Positions 1 to 8,320 of a stretch of 20,583 nt of DNA are shown piece by piece. The notes beneath the pieces were generated by a model. The model did no database searches, was not told the DNA's origin, and was given only the letters and a program-made list of their open reading frames with translations. The stretch lies in the NCBI GenBank assembly GCA_000444245.1, contig ATSW01013315.1:1-20583 (forward strand), given 5' to 3'. The stretch is from Botryllus schlosseri (Eukaryota > Chordata > Ascidiacea > Stolidobranchia > Styelidae). The number at the start of each line of letters is the position of its first letter. The first letter of the stretch is position 1. A program made the position numbers and the translations under genes.

Positions 1-337
1 CTCACATTTTTAGGCAAAACTACTTACTTTTCGCAATTAGATTTTTGAAAAGTAGAAAGTTGTTTCAGGATAAGTTCGCATCGCATTTACGAGTGAAATT
101 GTCATAAGAAGCTGCATCTTTCAGTTTGGTGAGTAGCCACAGCCGATTAACTACTAAAAACATTCGACCCTTCTACCAAAGCTAATTTTTGAAACTTCCA
201 ACTGAAGTAGTTTTCAAACCTTTCAATTGAAGTGGACTTGACACTATTGGAAATCACATATATTTCCACAGGTAACTTAGTAGAAATTTACGGCGTTACT
301 TCTGCTTGTACTCGAGTAATAACGCTGACCGCCTCAA
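1..337. mobile_element. Degraded hAT MITE, right end (CAGAGGTGGTCA family)
   Basis: The right part (about 275-337) runs from TAGTAGAAATTTACGGCG to a degraded end, GCTGACCGCCTC. It matches the right part of the better copy at 12123-12392, from GAGTAGAAATTCCGGTG to TGACCACCTC. It is rich in ACTT/AAGTA words, as is usual for Tol2-like hAT ends. The left end is outside the window or lost. Confidence 0.5.
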
Positions 338-996
338 CTCACAACAAATGGCTGGAATCACCGGTGACAAAGGGTTGTGTTTAAACAAAAATTAATTTAA
401 AACAAACATCTTTAAAACAAGACCCCTGTTTAAAACATGTCTTCTATTGTTTTTTTCGAAGGCATGACGTCACGCATATTCAATTATGAAGTCATGGTGG
501 ATTGATATTCACAATTGAAAATATAGGGTTGACGAAGTAGGCTTCCAAACCCTGTCATATACGGAATAAAAAGATCTTTAACCAGGACAACATCGTCTTG
601 TGGCATTTTTACGGTCGGCGGTCATCATCACAGCATTCATTCATGCCATACTAATGATATATATCTACGTACTATAGTTGTTGAACCGATTATTTCGCGG
701 GTTCCAACCATCCCATGTCGTATACGTCGGCTATATTGTGTGATAATCGTCGTCCGCAGGCTCATACAACATGTTTTTGGAAAGTATTTACACAATTATG
801 ACGTAATTATACAACTTAAAATGCAACCCTACTTGTGACGCACAAGCCTGCATGTCACAATAAGGCGTTAGTTATCTTTTCTCTTTTTTCGACCTATTTA
901 CAAGGGGGGGGGGATATGCGCGTAAGTACGGAGCACAGTGTCAAGGGAACAAAACGAAAGCATTTCGCTTTACCCCTTATGTTTTGTTGCGCGCAG
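338..996. other. Region upstream of the first recognised exon
   Basis: I see no TSP1-like exon, signal-peptide exon or repeat with clear ends here. A run of ten G lies at 904-913, followed by ATGCG and a donor-like CGTAAGTA at 921-928, but no convincing exon precedes it. It may be intron or upstream flank of the TSP1-vWA gene. Confidence 0.3.
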
Positions 997-1131
997 AATG
1001 TCACCACTGCGAAAGTTCTTGGGGAGATTGGAGCACTTGCTCGAACGGAGTTAGGGAGAGGAGTTTGGTAATATCACAGCAGAGAGTCGGCGCTGGTGAC
1101 CCGTGTCCCCAAGAAACTACCGAATCGGAAG
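997..1131 (+). CDS. Exon: TSP1 repeat 1
   Basis: This 135-nt exon, phase 1 at both ends, is flanked by acceptor gcgcag and donor GTAAAA. It starts CHHCESSWGDWSTC, continues with an R-x-R core (VRERS) and GAGDPCP, and ends ESE before the donor. That is a short TSP1 module of about 45 residues with four cysteines (C-x2-C, then one C after the WxxWS motif, then one before the end). WGDW is a C-mannosylation-type WxxW. It is the first exon I can recognise, and it needs an upstream exon ending in phase 1. Confidence 0.82.
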
Positions 1132-4100
1132 GTAAAATATCTGAGATGAACTCCGCGCTGTGACGCCAGTTCTTCTATTTCCGCGCAGCATGCGTCGATT
1201 GCGTGGTCGAGTGGAGGCCGTGGTCGCTATGCGATTCAGGCGAAAGGACGCGCGAGCAGTATGTCGTAGTGCAGCCTGTTGGAGCCGGCGAAGCCTGCGA
1301 AAGTCTGCAGCTAGAATCGGAAGGTGATTAATTGAAAGAAGAATCAACACTATTTTCTAAATGACAAAATATTAAACGCGATGAGTCGGTAGTTTGACCT
1401 GAAACACTACATATTTGGAAGAGGAAATTGCAAAAATATAGAATACTTGTGTAAATAGTTGGAACGGGCCTACGATATGAATATCGGGTTGTTGGTTCGA
1501 GTCCGACAGAGGTCGACTTCGGAATTCCTACTCAAGTGTTGGAGGTTTATCTGGGGGTGTCTTATAAAAGCCTACAAGTGGGCCGTGCTACAAGTCGGTA
1601 TCTACTGAATAAAAATGAAAAAATTTGCCTGGTGTAAATGAGCATAGTAGTCAAAAACACAATGAATACCACAAACAACAACAACCCGTGTAAATAGACT
1701 AAACATACCCAAGTAATTCGAAGTGAGATTATTTCGTTGGAACATTTGATTTGGACTATGACATGAAATTTATTAAAATCTTCGATATAAATATATTTCA
1801 GCCTTTGTCAGATTCGGGCATGGCTTTGGACATGTTTAGAAATTAATTTTCGATTTGGACTTGGATTTCAATATCGAATCCCGAACATGACGTGTATTTC
1901 AAAATATCAAACGCGTTGATCTGCTTTGTCTGTGACAGAATGTGTCGACTGCGTTATGGAATGGGGNCCGTGGTCGGAGTGCTCAGAAGGACAAAGGCAA
2001 AAGTCGCAAGTTGAGACTATCGCACGAGTTGGAGCCGGACGAGAGTGCGCGCCACCACAGGTTGAATTTGAGGGTAAGTGCGAGGAGACAGATAGAAACA
2101 ACCAATATCCCCGGAATATGATATAGGATGATTCAAGAGGTAGATATGGGCAACCCCTAAAACGGTATTGCCAGTCAATGGTTCGCGGTCGCTTTCAAAA
2201 GTGCGCGATACACGGACTGGTCAGTAATGAAGTATACTTCGATTTTTTTGGACTATACTCAAGTATATGTTTTGCCTTCCAATATGCACTACTTACTCGA
2301 ATGGATCTGTGTTGCACTACTTCTACATTTACGTGAACGATTTTCTATGCAAAAATATGTTTACATCAGCACGGTTATGAGTGAAATTGTAAAAACAGCT
2401 GTGCGAAATAGCCCCTTAATCTCGGTAACTGAATATATTTTCGGAAATTGCACGAATCTGTAATGACATTAGTCATTTTATGTTAGGCTACTTTTTGATC
2501 CTTGCATTGTTCAGTTTGCATCGATTGCGTCGTGGAATGGACCGAGTGGAGCGGTTGTTTCGGCGGCGTGCAAAGCAGGCGACAAACCGTCACCGTTCGT
2601 TCCGAGGGCGCTGGAGAGCCGTGTCCGAGCGAAGCTCTACCTTATGAAGAAAAGGGTATGAGAAACGAGTACCAATTGCCCGTAACCGAAAATTCCATCA
2701 ACCGAAATTTACAGCTTGCGAGGGCAGCAGCGTCTATTTCGAAGAGCTTGTGTGCCGCTTCGTAGGCACCGTACTGGGTTACAAGAGAAGGCCGAGCATG
2801 CGGGACTTGCTGCTAATCGCGGACGAATCGGGCAGCATCGGACGGATCAACTTTGACAAGATTAAATCAAATTTCAAGGTAAGTGGGATCTGCTGATCGG
2901 CGCTGGGACTTGGAGCAGAGGTGATCAACCTATTTTCACCATTTGGAAAGGATTTGAAATGATAGATATCGCGTATGTGTTTATACGAATGTGGTTTGGC
3001 AACACGTAATGGATTAATTGATGGATCTATACCAGTGGTTCCCGAACTTTTTGGGTGTGAGGGTCAAATTTAGAATTTCAGAGTACGGTCGGGGACGCAG
3101 ATACTACGGCTATGAAGCGGACCCAACCAGTCATCATGGCTATTTCGGAGTAGTTTTATTGCCCTGGCGAGATTTCAAAACTGTACTCTGTTTAACGCTA
3201 CTTATCTGCTGCATTGGGTGTCCGTTGAGTTATAGAAATTCAACATGGAACGGCAACGACCGATTTTGCAGCTTCGTTCCGCTTCGCTGAGGCTGGAGTG
3301 GAGAATTATTTTGCGTAAGCGACTGTAGGATTTCTGGCAATCTAAAAGCTATCTTCCCGAGCGCAGAAATTATTGAATCTGGTCTTGATCGAAAGCTACT
3401 GTTGCACCGATTCCAAAAAATATAAATTAAAATATGATCAGGCACTGATCCACCTAGAATCCGTCCTTCAAGTCTGAAATATCGGCATTGTTCGAACAAT
3501 CGTAGAGTCGCAACGGGTCATCGTTCTGACACACTTCTTGGAGTCGCATGTTACATGGCCCCAGACTTTATATGTCTTGGTGCGTTGTGGTGCGGTCATG
3601 GCCAACGCTGATATGCCCATTTCTATAAATNTTGCGTATTTTTTCTTGGGGAAGAGCACCCAATAATTAAGATATGTGGCGAATTGAAATCGTTGCATAA
3701 ATTTTTAAAAAATACTTTGTAATTTTTGCTAATTCACGAAATAATTTTGGGTCCCCTTCGAGCTCGGCCCTCCTCAATTGGGGTGTTTGGGGTGCGGCAG
3801 TTACGGACCTGACTATATGACTACCAATTATGCTGCTTTTAGCTGGCTAGAAAGCTAAACAGGTATGCATCTCGGCGTATTCAACCGTGAGTCACGTGTT
3901 GCACATCTGGTTATCATAGGGTTAACATACGTCCTCTTTTAAAATGATTTGTCCTCTTTTTGGATATTTTTTAAAAGTGTCCTCGGAGGACTCCCAAATG
4001 TCTTCTTTTTCAAGATTTTGTCTTATTTTTGAGGATTTTGGTTACATATAGGGCCAAATTCGACTGATATACATTAAGTCACAGCACTGTAGGAACGCTA

Positions 4101-7100
4101 CGGTGGCTATTTCGGGAGCTGGGCCGGAAAATTGACCGTTTTTCCAGTCAACCATCTGTTAATATGAAAGAAAAACTGTATTTTCCGGGAGTTGAACCTC
4201 TTTTTCTTTTTCATTCAAGCGACCACGAAGTGGGAAAAATTTACCATTTTTTCAGGATTTTCCTCCGGTTTTAAAAGTTATCAATACCTATGTATATCTA
4301 TAGCTACTGCTCGTTCAACTGGAAAGTTAGGGCACATTGCATTGACACAGCAGTGACGTAACGTTAGCAGTCTATACTCACAACTTTCCTGCAATTCTAT
4401 AATTAAAAACTACAGAGACCAAGCCATGTAAGAGTATTTTATAAATATAAATTTTAATTTTTGTCATAAATCGATTTCTTAATATATTTTGGGGGCCGCA
4501 AGAAAGCTATCTGGGGGCTGCGCTTGGCAATCACTGATCTATACCGCTGCAGGCCCAGCATCTAATATCTAATATCTATAATATCTGATGCGTCATCATT
4601 CCATACCGATGCATAAATTGAACTGTGTACTTGAAATATGTACTTAAAAATCAATGTGAAGGGGTATGTGTCGTGACCTCCGCCCAGCCCCTGAGGCTGG
4701 CTCAGCGAACCCCGGTTATTAGCCACAGATCTATACGTGCAAACCAAAAAGGACTCATAGATAAATAGATATTGGTATATATACGAATACATACTCGGCA
4801 ATTTTGAGTAACTTTTATCCGATATATAATTTTACTAGTCGAGTTTACATATTCTTTTAGTTCATGTCATATTTTGATTGATAATAATATCTTGCAAATT
4901 AAAAGTATTTCCAATTGTGGTGCTTATCAACACTTTTCAGTCGGTGGCAAGGAACATCAAAGGTGGCGTGGGAATTCAAGNGTCTCAAATCGCAATGACA
5001 TCGTTCGGGTTGTTCAGTCGCATGCAATTTGATTTCGACGATCACTCCACTGTGGACGATGTTGAGTCGGCTATTGATAAATCGTACTTCGTTGGTGGCT
5101 ACCGGTCTCACATTGGACTCGCGCTTACCGAGGCAAACATATGGCTCTTCCAGCAATCGGCCGGTAAGTCACTTATCGAGGGAATGAGGTTGGCCGATGT
5201 ATCTGCTTTTGTAAATATCTATTCTGGAGTGTAGTTGGCTACTCTTCCCCAAATCCGTGACGTAACCTGAATGATCATTTGCAAAGTGACACCAAACAAC
5301 GTAAGGCACGTATACTTTTTCAGCATTGCCTCTCTAACCAATCTTATGGTGAGCAGTCACTGCTTCGGACACCTCCGGTGAAATCGTAATTTAAAAAATG
5401 GTGAAAATCATTGCGGCTGTCTGAAAGCTTGTGCCACACGCATTCCGCGGTAAATCCAAGAAGTCGAGTGGTCGAATCGATGCATCTTATTCCGATTGGC
5501 ACGAGACGGATAAACTAAGAGATTGTAGTATCAGATAAATCCGGGTTAATTTAGGGATGGTGTGAACGTGAGGTTCAGGTTCGCGTTCTGTGTGTGAACC
5601 TCAGAAATTTAGAGGTTCACGTTCACAAACGAACCTTGGTTGGTTCTGCACTGTGAACTATTTTTATATTTTACAATTTTTACTTCATTATAACATCTTT
5701 AGTTGAAATTTATTGCATTTCAACTGCGGGCCACTCTATGCATATGTCTCATGCATGATGAAAAATGCATCCTGGCAATCTTAAATATTTTACTTGCTTT
5801 GTTACGAAAGCTTGCTCGAAATATCTAGCTTTTCGTTTGTGAATATTTAGTGACTCTCTGCTGTGAGGTTGACCCGCAATCACACAACATCAAGAGCGTT
5901 ATACAGTATATGTAGGTAGTCAGCGCATGATTCTTATTCAGCTAATCAATGAAATTGAAATCGTTGTCTGATGTAAAAAATCTAGCTGGCGTACGGGGTC
6001 AATCTTGACTTATGTTTATTATACCATAAAAACCTAATCTGTGCGATTGTGGTGCTGGCTACTGTTTTATAATTTGTTGATGGGGTAATATCGGTAGCTA
6101 TAGTGTAGAAACCCGTTTTACACTCTGCTCAATATCAACGTAGCAATACTCAGACGCCGAATACACTGTTACATACTGCTAGCCTATATTCCATTGCAAG
6201 TACTCGACGGAAGATTACCGGATTACAGGATTACCGGACCACGACCTAACATCGACCTCGCCCTTCGCCACATGCCACCTCATTTTGTCGCTTGCGTCTT
6301 ATATTCTCTGCATTACTTTTCATTCAGTGTGCATGCCTCTTATTTACTTCGCCTGGGCTAAGGTGGGTATCTGATCTTAATGGCTACTCCAAGTTGTTTC
6401 GACACCTTTCTATCTTCTCATTGTATCGCAGTCTTGTGATGTTTTGAAACGATGAAAATATTAATAAACCTGATCAATTGAGATAGTGATTTTATGGGAT
6501 TATAATCTCATTTGATTAACTCAGTTCATACATTTGGCGACGTTGAAAACGTCAATATGTACTTCAGCATTGTGGCAATATGTGACCCGAGTCGTTGGTA
6601 GGTATCGTGTATTCGTTTACAATAATATAGACTATATCATTTCACTGAAATATAGAGCTGGAATTGGCAAAATGACGTGACGTGACGTCATGAGGTTCAC
6701 GTTCGCGTTCACACAGAACCTTTCAAAAAGGTTCGCGTTCACACGAACCTGAACCTTTCAGAGGTTCACACCATCCCTACTTAATGTGATTCCGTGACAA
6801 GCTGTTGCGATTCCCTCTGATAGGAATGAGGGGCTTCCCGGAAAAAGACGACAACATCGAGCACGAGATTCTCATCGCTACTGATGGATGTCGCACGGCA
6901 GACTTGTTCAGTCTCCAGGAAGGCCTCGCAAACATCAAGAAACGCGGAATTAAGGTAAGCATGCACATTCGCCCGTATTTCCATCAGCGATGACGACAGA
7001 GGAGGTCAAAGTAGGCATCGATTGTGCGCAAGTAGAAATAGATGTAACACCATAAACCAGAGTAGAAGCGGCGATTTCCAACACATGTTAAAATTACTTC

Positions 7101-7883
7101 AAGTGGATGTAGAAAAGAAAGCTTTGAAAAACCATCAAGTAAGTATAAGTAGTTTCAAAAAGTATAGATTTGATCGAGTGGCATACTTTTCGCAGTTGAT
7201 CGCGGGTGGCTACTTTCGTAGTTGCATGCAGTATCATCGCGACTAAAGCAAAATGATTTATAAGTAATGACACTACAAATGTAGGTACCATTTTCGAAAA
7301 TATTCAGTTACAGCGATGCAGCGGTATTTTCACCCAGCTCTAATGACAATTTCAATCATAAAAGTGATACAAAGATATATGAAAACTAATTTTTACTTTA
7401 CAAAATACAAAGTCTAAACAGTAAGTAGTTTTGCCTGTTAAACTTAAGTGGACGTGGAAGTCGTCTAAAACCTTGACCACCCGAATAAGTAGCGCAACTG
7501 GGGAAAACACAATTTAGTACTCCATATAAGTAAAAGTATTTCATTACTGATCACCTCGGGGTTACGATGATACGTAATCAATTTCCAATTTTCAGCTATA
7601 CGTGCTGGGGATCGCTTCCCGGGACCCACGCTGCCGGAAAACCATCGACGCCATGGTAGAGGACGAGAACGACCTTTTCATGCTCAACAGCTGGGATCAA
7701 CTTGAAGAAATGAGCCAACGCCTCGACGACGGAGTGTGCCAGACGGATGTTGGCTCGGGCGCGCCCGATACTGAAGATACCGATGTCGGCAGCGGTGCAC
7801 CGCCTCAACCTTCACGGGGCGACAGCGCCAGAGCTAGGAGAGATGCATCTGAGGCGTATAAGCTCGGCGAATTCGATCAATAG
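997..7883 (+). CDS. TSP1x4-vWA extracellular protein gene, 5' partial (8 visible exons)
   Basis: Coding exons are 997-1131, 1189-1323, 1939-2073, 2515-2655, 2715-2878, 4941-5163, 6824-6954 and 7596-7883. All boundaries are AG/GT and all phases agree, giving 449 residues plus TAG. Residues 1 to about 182 are four TSP1 repeats. Residues about 210-397 form a vWA domain with DESGS at 218-222, GGYRSHIGLAL from 288 and TDG at 330-332. Residues 398-449 are an acidic Gly/Ser tail with TDVGSGAP twice. By family knowledge, TSP1 modules bind matrix and glycosaminoglycans, and vWA domains bind protein ligands through a divalent metal. No transmembrane segment or GPI-type tail follows, so I infer a secreted adhesion or matrix protein. 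The first exon enters in phase 1, so the signal peptide and possibly more TSP1 repeats lie upstream. The orthologue is not identified. Five of the seven introns contain mobile elements. Confidence 0.85.
1189..1323 (+). CDS. Exon: TSP1 repeat 2
   Basis: This 135-nt symmetric phase 1-1 exon lies after a 57-bp intron. It reads CVDCVVEWRPWSLC, then GERTREQ, then VGAGEACES, and ends ESE. Its length equals that of repeats 1 and 3, and it shares the C-x2-C-x3-W-x2-W-S-x-C head and the GAGxxC core. The acceptor is ccgcgcag and the donor GTGATT, which is weaker than the others. The preceding intron is the shortest in the gene. Confidence 0.85.
1459..1687 (+). repeat. tRNA-derived SINE, complete 3' end with (CAA)n tail
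   Basis: A polymerase III B box, GGTTCGAGTCC, lies at 1494-1504. The tRNA-like head appears to start within the D-loop (AGTTGG), so it is short on the 5' side. The body ends in CCACAAACAACAACAAC. GTGTAAATAG occurs directly before (1449-1458) and directly after (1688-1697), a perfect 10-bp target duplication. About 58 bp of the 3' part recur inverted at the right edge of the window. It lies in the intron between TSP1 repeats 2 and 3. The perfect duplication suggests a fairly recent insertion. Confidence 0.75.
1939..2073 (+). CDS. Exon: TSP1 repeat 3
   Basis: This 135-nt phase 1-1 exon starts with CVDCVMEW. One ambiguous base makes the next residue unreadable, and the exon continues PWSEC, EGQRQKS, VGAGRECAPP and EFE. 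The acceptor is gtgacag and the donor GTAAGT. The preceding 615-bp intron holds the SINE at 1459-1687. Confidence 0.85.
2211..2480. mobile_element. Degraded hAT MITE piece (same ACTT-rich family)
   Basis: CTGGTCAGTAATGAAGTAT at 2217-2235 matches GTGGTCAGTAACGAAGTA at 12129-12146. The following text repeats the ACTACTT and TTTACGTGAA word style of the family. I see no matching right end, so the 2480 limit is a guess. It lies in the intron between TSP1 repeats 3 and 4. Confidence 0.4.
2515..2655 (+). CDS. Exon: TSP1 repeat 4
   Basis: This 141-nt phase 1-1 exon is two codons longer than the other TSP1 exons. It reads CIDCVVEWTEWSGC, then GGVQSRRQ, then GAGEPCPS, and ends PYEEK. The split codon with the next exon gives Ala followed by Cys (KACEG), so the closing cysteine of this repeat sits on the next exon. 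The donor is GTATGA and the next intron is 59 bp. Confidence 0.85.
2715..2878 (+). CDS. Exon: linker and start of vWA domain
   Basis: The exon starts with the two bases that finish an Ala codon. It encodes a linker from CEGSS with a second cysteine (ELVC), then the first vWA strand and metal-site motif, DLLLIADESGSIG. D218, S220 and S222 are the expected DxSxS ligands of the MIDAS site. The first amphipathic helix starts with RINFDKIKSNFK. It ends in phase 0 before donor GTAAGT. The following 2.06-kb intron holds a 1.5-kb hAT element. Confidence 0.85.
3186..3811. mobile_element. Inner hAT family fragment nested in copy A
   Basis: The right end GCAGTTACGGACCTG and the block from about 3511 to 3811 match the inner element of copy B (11041-11360) closely, including CTTCTTGGAG, GGCCAACGC, ATATGCCCA and CCCTTCGAGCTCG. 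Near the left edge, GTTTAACGCTACTTATC and GGGTGTCCGTT match the inner sequence around 10148-10183. The left terminus, CAGGGCCGTAAC, is missing here, together with some outer sequence, so a deletion across the left junction is likely. The left limit is approximate. Confidence 0.65.
3917..4283. repeat. Extra segment of copy A with CGTCCTCTTTT motif
   Basis: This stretch is absent from copy B between the shared blocks. It starts TAGGGTTAACATACGTCCTC, like the start of yet another hAT-type terminus, and repeats GTCCTCTTTT. I cannot find a convincing matching inverted end, so it may be either outer-family interior lost from B or a third degraded insertion. Confidence 0.3.
4941..5163 (+). CDS. Exon: central vWA domain
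   Basis: The acceptor is cttttcag. The exon encodes residues 237-310 plus one base of codon 311. SVARNIKGG continues helix 1, QIAMTSFG matches the second strand of vWA folds, VDDVESAID matches the next helix, and FVGGYRSHIGLALTEA matches the loop and helix that normally carry the MIDAS threonine (GGxT type). Tyr stands where Thr is usual, although Ser two residues later might serve. One codon is unreadable because of an N. The donor is GTAAGT. Confidence 0.85.
5551..6780. mobile_element. 1.2-kb inverted-repeat element with GGTTCGCGTTCACA arrays
   Basis: TAGGGATGGTGTGAAC at 5552-5567 is exactly mirrored by GTTCACACCATCCCTA at 6764-6779. Both ends continue with repeated GAGGTTCAC and GGTTCGCGTTCACA words in alternating orientation, suggesting clustered transposase-binding sites. 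TTAAT lies just outside both ends (5546-5550 and 6781-6785) with a one-base offset, so the target duplication is not clean. The TAGGGATG start resembles many hAT MITEs. The interior shows no transposase frame. It fills most of the intron before the TDG exon. Confidence 0.75.
6824..6954 (+). CDS. Exon: vWA strand with TDG
   Basis: The acceptor is ctctgatag. The split codon gives Gly, followed by MRGFPEKDD, then HEILIATDGCRTAD, the strand with the third MIDAS aspartate (TDG, residues 330-332). A helix follows (LQEGLANIKKRGIK). It ends in phase 0 at donor GTAAGC. It lies only 43 bp downstream of a 1.2-kb inverted-repeat element, which leaves little intron for the branch point and pyrimidine tract. 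Confidence 0.82.
6997..7559. mobile_element. hAT MITE filling the last intron
   Basis: The left end CAGAGGAGGTCA (6997-7008) and right end TGATCACCTCGG (7548-7559) are imperfect inverted repeats of the CAGAGGTGGTCA family. The flanks GATGACGA (6989-6996) and GGTTACGA (7560-7567) agree at 6 of 8 positions, as an aged 8-bp duplication would. ACTT/AAGTA words recur inside. It occupies 563 of the 641 intron bases. Confidence 0.6.
7596..7883 (+). CDS. Terminal exon: end of vWA and acidic Gly/Ser tail
   Basis: The acceptor is attttcag and the phase is 0. LYVLGIASRD is the last buried vWA strand; DLFMLNSWDQLEEMSQRL is the closing strand and helix. The tail (residues 398-449) is acidic and rich in Gly, Ser and Pro, with TDVGSGAP at 404-411 and again at 416-423. 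It then turns basic (SARARRDAS) and stops at TAG 7881-7883. No hydrophobic anchor is present. DxGSG next to acidic residues resembles a glycosaminoglycan attachment site, but that is inference. Confidence 0.85.
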   Translation, partial: LYVLGIASRDPRCRKTIDAMVEDENDLFMLNSWDQLEEMSQRLDDGVCQTDVGSGAPDTEDTDVGSGAPPQPSRGDSARARRDASEAYKLGEFDQ

Positions 7884-8320
7884 GTTTCCATAAGCGCAAG
7901 AGATACGCACCCTTGAAGGGTCGAAGACTCAATCGCTTTTGCGCAAAACCTCAGACCTTTTCGCCAAGCTCCCCCAAGTATTAGCAAATATTTCTTTCAT
8001 TTACGTGTAACGACGCCGTGTAATGGCGGTCGTGGCCTTTCAATGACATTCGACGATTCGCGTGGGACGCGTTTTACAAAATTCGTAGAAGTATTTTACC
8101 TTGTTGTTTCGTTGTTATCTATCTTTCCGACTAACATCGCCAAAAATTCTTCATGTAAACTAAAATATAAACTTGGGTTTGCTATTGATTGCGGGTGAAA
8201 AGTCGTGCGGTCACAGGGAAGCCTGTGGCTGCGCGAGACAAGGGATTTTATCGAAGGGGAAAGTACAGTGTCATTGCATTTAGTTTGGTGCTAGAGGGTT
8301 GGCATGTACCTACAAGGCTG
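7884..8320 (+). other. Probable 3' UTR and downstream flank
   Basis: No coding potential is evident after the stop. AATATA at 8164-8169 is a possible weak polyadenylation signal, and I see no AATAAA nearby. A short hairpin, CACAGG-GAAG-CCTGTG, lies at 8212-8227. The true transcript end cannot be set from sequence alone. Confidence 0.35.

Larger units (their letters stand above)
3033..4536. mobile_element. Outer hAT element, copy A, non-autonomous, perfect 8-bp TSD
   Basis: The ends are CAGTGGTTCCCGAAC and, inverted, CAGTGATTGCCAAGC. ATCTATAC flanks both sides (3025-3032 and 4537-4544). The size is 1504 bp. Subterminal blocks match copy B: AATTTAGAATTTCAGAGTAC, GGAGTAGTTTTATTGCC, GACTACCAATTATGCTGC, and a right block from CAATACCTAT to GGGGGCCGCAAGAA. 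No transposase frame is seen, so it is non-autonomous. It sits in the intron after the first vWA exon and contains part of the inner hAT family. Confidence 0.88.

Noticed and set aside
835-1071. 78-codon + strand frame overlapping TSP1 exon 1
   Set aside because: It has no ATG at its stated start and reads out of frame with the TSP1 exon that begins at 997, so it is a shadow.
2916-2927. CAGAGGTGATCA just after the first vWA exon as a hAT left end
   Set aside because: It resembles the ACTT-rich MITE end, but the following sequence lacks the family words and no right end was found.
3018-3698. Several frames of 76-90 codons on both strands inside the hAT at 3033-4536
   Set aside because: They fall within non-autonomous element sequence and lack any transposase motif such as a BED finger or hAT dimerisation region.
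5380-5510. Possible tRNA or SINE B box around GTGGTCGAATCGATGC
   Set aside because: It matches the B box poorly and has no A box or tail, so there is no basis for a call.
8212-8227. Hairpin CACAGG-GAAG-CCTGTG as a 3' processing signal
   Set aside because: It is not a histone-type stem-loop, and a six-pair hairpin is expected by chance in a window this long.
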